Shown here piece by piece: positions 1-6,036 of a stretch of 17,379 nucleotides of DNA. Each line of letters opens with the position of its first letter. The first letter of the stretch is position 1. The DNA is taken from positions 2,095-19,473 of the forward strand of contig DCXX01000102.1 in assembly GCA_002329125.1 (NCBI GenBank), written 5' to 3'. This DNA is from Fidelibacterota bacterium UBA2125 (GTDB lineage Bacteria; Fidelibacterota; Marinisomatia; Marinisomatales; S15-B10). The translations under genes were made by a program, and so were the position numbers. The notes under the pieces are model-generated. The model was not told where the DNA came from. It worked only from the letters and a program-made list of their open reading frames with translations, and did no database searches.

Positions 1-957
1 GGAGCTTTTACTCATCACGGCGTTCCCCGTATGGCCCGTATGATGGAATGTTTCCGGCAGAAAAAAAATGACCTGATGGAAAAACCGATGGCAATTTTTA
101 CTTGTTGTCCGAACAGCCCTCTTCGATGGGGAATTGATTCCAGTCATAATTTGATAGATTGTGTTGAAAAAGGGATTATAGTAGAAGTTGTTCCAGTTTT
201 GATGATTGGACTTGCCGCACCTGTTACGACTGTAGGTGCTCTGGTGATGCAAACAGCAGAAGTTTTAAGCGGTATTGTATTTACCCAACTCATCAAGCCG
301 GGAGCCCCCGTCATTTTTGGTGGTGCGCCGGGGGTATTTCATATGCAGCTCATGAGTGCACCCATGACTGGAGTGGAAGCTCTGCAGCTCTATTGCGGCT
401 ATGGACAGATTGCGCGTCATTTACAAATTCCGTCCCAGGCATACATGGGTCTTGGTGACGGGAAGTTCAATGACCCTCAAGCGGGATCGGAAACGGCCAG
501 CGGTTCGTATCTGGCGGCCCTCAGCCGAATTAACCAGGTAACAGGTGCGGGAATGCTGGACTTTGTGAATTGCTTCAGCCTGGAAAAACTTGTGTTTGAT
601 GATGAGATTTGCGGGCACGTGTTACATTTTATGCGCGATATTGAAGTGAAAGGAGATCTTCCCATCAAACCTTTTATCGATGAAGTTTTGACAGAACAGC
701 AAATCTGCACTATGGAACACACATTGGAGAATTGGCCCAAAGAACTTTATATACCGGGCCCTATGGTAGATCGCACAAGCTGGGAGCAATGGGAACAGTT
801 TGGCAGCAAATCGTGGCAGGACCGCGCCAGAGATACGGTTCAGGCAGCGCTTGACAGCTATGACGAAACTCCCATTGAAGGAAAGCTGGATCGTGAATTG
901 AGGAATATTATGAGTAACGGCCATGTGGATCCCAAAGACCTGCCCGCAATCAGTTAA
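1..957 (+). CDS. MttB-family corrinoid methyltransferase, non-pyrrolysine type (5' truncated)
   Basis: The reading frame is open from base 1, so the start lies outside the window; the ATG at 31 is internal. About 318 residues remain, against roughly 480-500 for the trimethylamine methyltransferase (MttB) family, so the N-terminal third is missing. The visible part has the family's TIM-barrel blocks: FTCCPNSPLRW near residues 33-43, a VTTVGALVMQ-type helix, an IFGGAPGVFHMQ block and GLGDGKFNDPQAGSE around residues 150-164. Authentic MttB carries an amber-encoded pyrrolysine in that last region; here the frame runs through it with sense codons only, as in the non-Pyl homologues such as the glycine betaine enzyme MtgB. 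The inferred role is transfer of a methyl group from a methylated amine, probably quaternary, to Co(I) of a corrinoid protein, likely the one encoded at 4140-4784. The substrate cannot be read from the sequence. The stop is 23 bp before the homocysteine methyltransferase start, suggesting one transcript. Confidence 0.9.
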   Translation, partial: GAFTHHGVPRMARMMECFRQKKNDLMEKPMAIFTCCPNSPLRWGIDSSHNLIDCVEKGIIVEVVPVLMIGLAAPVTTVGALVMQTAEVLSGIVFTQLIKPGAPVIFGGAPGVFHMQLMSAPMTGVEALQLYCGYGQIARHLQIPSQAYMGLGDGKFNDPQAGSETASGSYLAALSRINQVTGAGMLDFVNCFSLEKLVFDDEICGHVLHFMRDIEVKGDLPIKPFIDEVLTEQQICTMEHTLENWPKELYIPGPMVDRTSWEQWEQFGSKSWQDRARDTVQAALDSYDETPIEGKLDRELRNIMSNGHVDPKDLPAIS

Positions 958-980
958 TTAACCACAGCACCTGATCTATC

Positions 981-1865
981 ATGCCTACCCGAAGTCTTGA
1001 CCAGCGAATAAACGATGGCCCAGTATTACTGGATGGTGCCATGGGTTCTTTGCTTATGGAGATGGGTCTTTTATCAGGGCAACCGCCTGAAGAATGGACC
1101 ATTAACCATCCGGAACGGATCGGGAAGGTACACAAATTGTACTACGAGGCAGGCAGTGATGTCCTGCAGACCAATACTTTTGGCGCCTCTTTTTACCGGT
1201 TAAAGGAATGCGGTATATCCGAACATCACGATCAGGTTAATAAAAAAGCTGTTGAAGTATGCCGCCAATATGGGGGGGATGCTCTTGTCTCCGGTGATAT
1301 TGGTCCCTCTGGACTGCTTATGGAACCTCTAGGCCCAGCTAAGCCAGAAGAGTTGAAGGAAGCGTATGTAAGGCAAGCATCTGTCTTGAATGAAAATGGT
1401 GTTGACCTATTCAGCGTAGAAACAATGATAGATATTGAAGAAGGGATCCTGGCCGTGGAAGCCATCAGGCAAGTGAGTAGTAAATCCATCATTGCGAATA
1501 TTACTTATGCTAAAACCGACAATGGATATTTCACCGTCATGGGAAATCCTCTGGATGTCTGCGTTCAAAGACTGTTGGATGCCGGTGCAGATATTATTGG
1601 GAGCAATTGCAACTTGGACAGCCATGAACTTTATGAGCTGGCAGAGAAAATGCTTTCTCTGACCACCACGCCTGTTTCAATCAAACCCAATGCGGGGCAA
1701 CCTGTTTTAAAGGGTGATACAGTTGATTATGGGCAGACAGCAGAGGAGTTTGTTGAGGGCATGTTGAAAATCCATGAGTTGGGTGTCCACATTTTAGGTG
1801 GTTGTTGTGGCACTACACCTGAATATATCCAACTGTTGTCCGAAAAACTGAAGGGGGAAAGTTAG
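981..1865 (+). CDS. Homocysteine S-methyltransferase domain protein (MetH N-terminal-like)
   Basis: This 294-residue protein consists of a single homocysteine S-methyltransferase barrel. It shows LLDGAMGSLL at 16-25, a DVLQTNTFGAS block at 60-70, GDIGPSG at 105-111, GSNCNLD at 207-213 and GGCCGTTPE at 273-281. Cys210, Cys275 and Cys276 match the three-cysteine zinc site that activates homocysteine thiolate in MetH and related enzymes. The folate, cap, B12 and reactivation domains of full MetH are absent. Because it follows an MttB homologue by 23 bp and a free corrinoid protein is encoded nearby, the inferred reaction is methyl transfer from methyl-corrinoid to homocysteine, giving methionine. 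Alternatives are an S-methylmethionine-type (MmuM) enzyme or one half of a split methionine synthase. The ATG at 981 has no clear Shine-Dalgarno sequence, so translation may be coupled to the upstream gene. The TAG stop abuts the stop of the convergent gene. Confidence 0.88.
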   Translation: MPTRSLDQRINDGPVLLDGAMGSLLMEMGLLSGQPPEEWTINHPERIGKVHKLYYEAGSDVLQTNTFGASFYRLKECGISEHHDQVNKKAVEVCRQYGGDALVSGDIGPSGLLMEPLGPAKPEELKEAYVRQASVLNENGVDLFSVETMIDIEEGILAVEAIRQVSSKSIIANITYAKTDNGYFTVMGNPLDVCVQRLLDAGADIIGSNCNLDSHELYELAEKMLSLTTTPVSIKPNAGQPVLKGDTVDYGQTAEEFVEGMLKIHELGVHILGGCCGTTPEYIQLLSEKLKGES

Positions 1866-3380
1866 TTAACTCTTTTCCGGGAAGTTCACGAGTGCGGTAA
1901 ACAGATCCGTGAAATCCGGATGTGTGCTTAGATCCAGATGCTCGGTTTTTTCTCTTATTTCGTAGAAATGATTTTCATCCATATCATTAAAGAGTGCCAG
2001 TTTCGCCCCAAGGAGGGCGGTATTCCCAGCGGTGGTTATTTTTTTCTGGGGAAAGTTCAGAAGTCCGATACGCCGGGCACTCTGCTTGCTGATATAGTTC
2101 CCGAAAGCGCCGGATAAATAAACCTCATCCACATCAATTTCCCGGGCTCCCATTTCTTTTAAGAGTAATTGAATACCTGTAGCAATGGCCCCTTTTGCCA
2201 ATTGTAGTTCCCGCACATCTTTCTGCGTAATAATTACCGGTTCCAGCACAGATAAGGATTCACCATTCTGGATCCGGCCGTTAGAACTGATTTGACCTGA
2301 ATCCAAAAAGGCTGCCACTGCATCAACAAGACCGCTACCACAGATCCCTCTCGGCTCGGTTTGCCCCAGTACTTTTGGCACCATCCTCCCTTTTCTGACC
2401 GAGACAGAAGAGACAGCACCGGATGCCGCCCGCATTCCCATGGAAATTCCAGCCCCTTCAAAAGCCGGCCCCGCGGCTGTTGACGCTGCCAGGATCTTTT
2501 CTTTATTGCCTACCAGAATTTCTCCGTTTGTTCCCAGATCGACCAGTACTTTGAGTTTTTCGCTCTCAGCCATATTTTTTACCCATGCACCCATCAAAAT
2601 ATCACTCCCGATAAAACTTCCCACTCCCGGCAGGAATGCAACATCCATATCATTGCTGAAATTCCATTTCAGATCAGATGCCTTATAATTTTTCAGATTG
2701 TTTGAAATAGGTTCAAAAGGATGAAAACCGAGCGGCTCCACATCAATGCCACAAAAAATATTATGCATAACCGTATTTCCAGCGATTACGATCCGCTGGA
2801 TATCCGTTGGTTGAATTTCCGCACTTTTAAGCAGGGCCTGGATCATGTTATACAGTTTTGAACGGATGAGCGATTGCAGATTTTTCTGTTTTTTGAGTCT
2901 GGATGCATAATCAATGCGGCTCATAATATCGCCACCATACTTGGCCTGAGGGTTGATATCTGTTTCTATGGCCATCACCTCCCCGGTCTCTCGGTTTACC
3001 AATTGAGATGCCAGAGTTGTAGTTCCCAGGTCGATGGCCACACCCAGACCGGGCATGGATGAAAATTGAAAATCCGTATTATCAGATAAAATATCTGTTT
3101 TCCATTGATCTATTTCCAAAGTGAGATCTTCGGATATAACGCCTTGACAGGCCAGGCGCCAGCCTGCTTTTATTTCGTCATCATCCAGCATACTTTTTTG
3201 GGGTGCGGTGATAGATAAATTTCCTTCTCGCACACGTATACGGCAACCGCGGCAACGGGCATGCCCTCCACAAGGGAATTCCACACCGAAGGAAAACAAT
3301 TCATCATGGAGTTGAGATCCTTTTTCGACCTCATGGCATTGATTAAGAGGTAAAAGTGTTAACTTGACTTTTTCCCTCAT
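1866..3380 (-). CDS. Reductive activator of corrinoid proteins (RACo/RamA-like, 2Fe-2S + ASKHA)
   Basis: This 504-residue protein begins with a plant-type ferredoxin domain in which Cys37, Cys43, Cys46 and Cys78 (C-x5-C-x2-C-x31-C) should hold a [2Fe-2S] cluster. The rest is the DUF4445/ASKHA ATPase: phosphate-binding loop AIDLGTTTLA at 115-124, IAGNTVMHNIF at 199-209, VLVDLGTNGEI at 278-288, AASTAAGPAFEGAG at 298-311 and YLSGAFGNYI at 421-430. Known relatives use ATP to reduce inactive Co(II) cobalamin to Co(I) in corrinoid proteins. The natural client is the corrinoid protein encoded two genes upstream in the same operon. It is shorter than the classical acetogen RACo proteins of about 600 residues or more, with a compact linker between ferredoxin and ATPase parts. 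The start is 12 bp after the DUF1638 stop, in AT-rich DNA with no obvious Shine-Dalgarno sequence. Confidence 0.92.
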   Translation of the reverse strand: MREKVKLTLLPLNQCHEVEKGSQLHDELFSFGVEFPCGGHARCRGCRIRVREGNLSITAPQKSMLDDDEIKAGWRLACQGVISEDLTLEIDQWKTDILSDNTDFQFSSMPGLGVAIDLGTTTLASQLVNRETGEVMAIETDINPQAKYGGDIMSRIDYASRLKKQKNLQSLIRSKLYNMIQALLKSAEIQPTDIQRIVIAGNTVMHNIFCGIDVEPLGFHPFEPISNNLKNYKASDLKWNFSNDMDVAFLPGVGSFIGSDILMGAWVKNMAESEKLKVLVDLGTNGEILVGNKEKILAASTAAGPAFEGAGISMGMRAASGAVSSVSVRKGRMVPKVLGQTEPRGICGSGLVDAVAAFLDSGQISSNGRIQNGESLSVLEPVIITQKDVRELQLAKGAIATGIQLLLKEMGAREIDVDEVYLSGAFGNYISKQSARRIGLLNFPQKKITTAGNTALLGAKLALFNDMDENHFYEIREKTEHLDLSTHPDFTDLFTALVNFPEKS

Positions 3381-3392
3381 TAAATGATTTAA

Positions 3393-4139
3393 TTATGGTG
3401 TGGCTTTAACAGACTCTATGAGGTCTTCTTTATAGGTCTGTTTAACCTTTTCACCTGGTTTTATAATCAAAAATTCGTTCTTGTTCCAGACTCCATCCAC
3501 CAGGCGTTGGAGGAGTCGAGTATTTCCTTCTAATTCTTCAAAGGCCCAACCGTTACTTTCAGCTTTCTCTTGAGCAGCTTTTGACAATTTCTTACTCATT
3601 TCGACCTGGGTGTCTATAAAGGTAATTTTCTTGTAATTCCGAGTCTGATCCAATCTGGCTTTCAAATAAGGAAGATTTTCTTTTCCAAACTGAGTTATTA
3701 ATTCTTTATCAGTCATGTCCAATCCGTATAATTTTTTAAGTGAACGTTTCTTGATTGAATTACTGTTGGAACTGTTTTCCATCCAGCCCACAGATTGAAA
3801 GTACGTTCCGGGATTATTATGAAAATAATTCTCATATTTAGTATGGCTACCCATTAGTATCCCAATACAATCATGACTTCGAGGAATCACCAAGGGGGTG
3901 ATTTCTGCCTTTAATCCATAGACCCAAGTATTGCACAAACCATATCCTAGAAGAATGGCGTCAAATCCTTTGTCATCATTTTTTCGAATAGATTTTACAA
4001 TTCTCTTTTTCATTTCGTGTTGACGAAGGTCATGAATTCCTTTAGATATAAATTCTATTTCCACTTCATTGGTTGTTTTTGAAAGGCAATTGGATAATTC
4101 CTGTTGGAAAACTTCACAACTGATAATTTTAAGGTGCAT
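3393..4139 (-). CDS. DUF1638 family protein, accessory to corrinoid methyltransferase system
   Basis: This 248-residue soluble protein has no signal peptide or membrane segment. Its features match DUF1638: ISCEVF at 6-11, LLGYGLCN at 63-70, PRSHDCIGILMGS at 86-98 and NNPGTYF at 108-114. Cys8, Cys69, His89, Asp90 and Cys91 are candidate metal- or cofactor-binding residues, but no biochemical role is established that I can name. The family is known to co-occur with corrinoid methyltransferases and their activators. Here the ATG follows the TAA stop of the corrinoid gene with no gap, which points to translational coupling and co-stoichiometry, and the activator follows 12 bp downstream. A role in corrinoid loading, repair or activation is inferred from position only. 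The C-terminal part (about 125-248) is Lys-rich and less recognisable. Confidence 0.85.
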   Translation of the reverse strand: MHLKIISCEVFQQELSNCLSKTTNEVEIEFISKGIHDLRQHEMKKRIVKSIRKNDDKGFDAILLGYGLCNTWVYGLKAEITPLVIPRSHDCIGILMGSHTKYENYFHNNPGTYFQSVGWMENSSNSNSIKKRSLKKLYGLDMTDKELITQFGKENLPYLKARLDQTRNYKKITFIDTQVEMSKKLSKAAQEKAESNGWAFEELEGNTRLLQRLVDGVWNKNEFLIIKPGEKVKQTYKEDLIESVKATP

Positions 4140-4784
4140 TTATTTTCTGATTCCAAGCAATTCTTTTGCTAAGACGACGCCTGCACTGGCATTATCACGA
4201 TAACCGTCGGCACCAATCTCCTCAGCAAAATGATGTGTAACAGGGGCACCACCAACCAGCATTATCACTTGATCCCGAATTTCCGCTTCTTTAAATACAT
4301 CGATAGTTGTCTTCATCCCAGGCATGGTGGTGGTTAGCAAGGCAGACATACATACCAACTTGGCCTCATGTTTCTGTACAGCTTCAATGAATTGTTCCGG
4401 TGACACATTTGTCCCTAGGTCTACAACTCGAAAGCCCCCCCCCTCCAGAAGTGCTCCCAGCAAATTTTTTCCTATATCATGGACATCCCCCTTTACTGTA
4501 CCGGTGATAGCGCAGACAGAAATATCTTGGACACTATCACCCACAAGAAGTGGCTTAATCAAAGCCATAGCACCTTTCATCGCTTTGGCAGACATGAGTA
4601 ACTGAGGGATAAAGTATTCAAACTTCTCAAATCTTCTACCTACCTCGTCCATGGCCCGAACCATATAATCGTTGATCAGTACATGAGGATCAATGTTTTC
4701 TGCCAGGGCCTTCTCTGTAATTGAGATTGCCGTGGCGGGGTCTCCGTTTAATACGGCATCATGCAGTTTTTCCAGATAGTCCAT
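4140..4784 (-). CDS. Corrinoid (cobalamin-binding) methyltransferase protein, MtbC/MttC/MtgC-like
   Basis: This 214-residue protein has the two-domain layout of methyltransferase corrinoid proteins. A helical cap (B12-binding-2 / methionine synthase cap) covers about 1-85, and a Rossmann-like B12-binding domain covers about 88-214. The DxHxxG motif is present as Asp100, His102 and Gly105 (GDVHDIGKN), with His102 the expected lower axial ligand to cobalt. The supporting motifs SALLTTTM (147-154) and GGAPVT (178-183) line the nucleotide tail pocket. It is the expected methyl carrier between the MttB-like enzyme and the homocysteine methyltransferase. It is the first gene of the operon with DUF1638 and the activator. 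A run of nine G on the coding strand (plus-strand C at 4435-4443) lies within codons for Glu-Gly-Gly-Gly at about 114-117; the frame is intact. Upstream of ATG is AACAAGAAAAAATATA, with at best a weak ribosome binding site. Confidence 0.94.
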   Translation of the reverse strand: MDYLEKLHDAVLNGDPATAISITEKALAENIDPHVLINDYMVRAMDEVGRRFEKFEYFIPQLLMSAKAMKGAMALIKPLLVGDSVQDISVCAITGTVKGDVHDIGKNLLGALLEGGGFRVVDLGTNVSPEQFIEAVQKHEAKLVCMSALLTTTMPGMKTTIDVFKEAEIRDQVIMLVGGAPVTHHFAEEIGADGYRDNASAGVVLAKELLGIRK

Positions 4785-4863
4785 TATATTTTTTCTTGTT
4801 GCCTTATCTAAAGCTACTCACCTGGTTGAAGAAATTAAAGAAGGGTTGTATACTGGTATCTGA

Positions 4864-5814
4864 TTATAAACTCATCAGGTCTAATTCGTAGTATTCTTTG
4901 AAGAAGAGAACAACTGTACGGGAATAGATACCGCTGAATCTCGCTCTATTTTCTGCCGTATCCCTGATACCTTCTTTATAAAGTTCTATCTGCACAGCAC
5001 TTATGGTACCACCGCCCCGTGATCCGTGGCGAATTGTACTGTAGCCGCCACGGAAGTAGCCTTCTGTTCCAGGATCTGAAATTTCAATACATGGCACAAC
5101 AGGGTAGTCGTAAGCAAACAACATACTTCCTATGCTATTTTCTCCTCGCACAATGGTTGCGAAGTCTGCTGTCGCAAATTCTGCTAATGCTTTCAAACTG
5201 CTCTTGTTGATATAAATCTCACTGTTTAGAGCCGAGTCGGGAATCGCGTAATCTTCAGAATCGAGCAAGTATCCGAGTTCAATTCTTGGCCGACGGCTCT
5301 GGCCGTGAATATCAATGTAGAGACCACCCTGGAAATATTTTGAGACGGTATCTTTGGCTGACTCAATGTAACCGTGATATTCTGTCCAAGCGCTACCCGC
5401 ATGGCCGTTTCCCTGTGCCGCTTCATCCAAGTCCCGGTTCGCATCAAGTTTGGTTCTATGGAGGCGGCAGACAATCAAGTGAGGGAGCTTGCCTGTTATA
5501 GCTTTGAGTGAATCAGCAAATATCCTAGCCAATTCTTGAGTGTAAGTATCTTTCACCGTTGTGCCCCAAGTGCGGTCGGGTATTTCCTCAGGTTTTTCAG
5601 AACCGCCGTGAGGTGTGCCTATGATGATAGGGAGATTCCCGGGTCGGTATTCCGTGTATGAGTTGCGGCCGTAATAGGTTTCACCGGCAATATATTCCGG
5701 ATCACTGTTATCTATATTGGTTAACTGTTCACCGGAAGGCTCACTACATCCGGTGATGAGGCTTAAGAGAAAGAGCGTCAGCCAATTCCCTGTATATTTA
5801 TTGTATATAATCAT
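4864..5814 (-). CDS. Lipoprotein of the N-formylglutamate amidohydrolase-like family
   Basis: This 316-residue protein starts with a signal sequence ending in a lipobox (I-T-G-C, Cys23), so it is probably anchored in the envelope. The body resembles the N-formylglutamate amidohydrolase (HutG/FGase) fold. It has TPHGGSE at 68-73 with a probable zinc His69, KLDANRD at 122-128 matching the family's D-x-N-R block, and YIDIHGQ at 166-172 with Asp168 and His170. A conserved-looking IEISDPGTEGYFRGGYS stretch follows near 245-262. In HutG these residues bind a metal and the acyl-glutamate. A cytoplasmic histidine-degradation role is unlikely for a lipoprotein, so the substrate is probably another N-acyl amino acid or peptide outside the cytoplasm. 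It is divergent from the SusC gene and lies 79 bp upstream of the corrinoid gene on the same strand. I am confident about the fold family but not about the substrate. Confidence 0.72.
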   Translation of the reverse strand: MIIYNKYTGNWLTLFLLSLITGCSEPSGEQLTNIDNSDPEYIAGETYYGRNSYTEYRPGNLPIIIGTPHGGSEKPEEIPDRTWGTTVKDTYTQELARIFADSLKAITGKLPHLIVCRLHRTKLDANRDLDEAAQGNGHAGSAWTEYHGYIESAKDTVSKYFQGGLYIDIHGQSRRPRIELGYLLDSEDYAIPDSALNSEIYINKSSLKALAEFATADFATIVRGENSIGSMLFAYDYPVVPCIEISDPGTEGYFRGGYSTIRHGSRGGGTISAVQIELYKEGIRDTAENRARFSGIYSRTVVLFFKEYYELDLMSL

Positions 5815-6036
5815 ATTTGAAGCATTTAATCTATTTAAGTACTATTGGGAAACCCATCATGAAGGTGATGATCTTTCAAGTAGAGAAGGCGGTTAATTAA
5901 TCAATAATGTTACCATCTTAAACAATATATCTTGACTCAATGGTATGAGTTTGTGTAAAGTTAATAAGAGTGGGGACGTATAAAGACTCCGTATTTTTTA
6001 TTACTTTTTTCATAAATAAATAAGAGGTGGCTAAGT
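5815..6036. promoter_or_regulatory. Divergent intergenic region between lipoprotein and SusC genes
   Basis: This 222-bp AT-rich spacer must hold the promoters for both the leftward lipoprotein gene and the rightward SusC gene. It contains TGGG-AAA-CCCA at 5846-5856 and an overlapping dyad ATCAT-7 nt-ATGAT at 5856-5872, both close to the lipoprotein start. T-rich tracts lie at 5993-6010. The SusC gene has a clear ribosome binding site, AGAGGTGG at 6023-6030. I see no RNA gene or riboswitch in it. The dyads are short and could be chance in AT-rich DNA. Confidence 0.4.
5932..5961 (+). promoter_or_regulatory. Candidate sigma70-type promoter for the SusC/SusD genes
   Basis: TTGACT at 5932-5937 resembles a -35 box (5 of 6), followed after 18 bp by TAAAGT at 5956-5961 (4 of 6 to TATAAT). 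It would give a 5' leader of roughly 65-70 nt before the SusC ATG. This is a consensus match by eye; promoter rules of the host phylum may differ. Confidence 0.35.

Noticed and set aside
1..957. Possible pyrrolysine (read-through amber) in the MttB homologue
   Set aside because: No in-frame TAG occurs in the visible part, which should include the position used in true MttB; the frame ends once at TAA 955-957.
4785..4863. Cobalamin or SAM riboswitch before the corrinoid operon
   Set aside because: The 79-bp gap is too short for either element and I see no B12-box-like or SAM-aptamer-like sequence. No clear terminator or promoter is visible there either.
5968..6010. Terminator-like hairpin plus T tracts before the SusC gene
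   Set aside because: Only a 4-bp GAGT/ACTC pairing is visible, too weak for a terminator; the T tracts fit ordinary AT-rich leader DNA.
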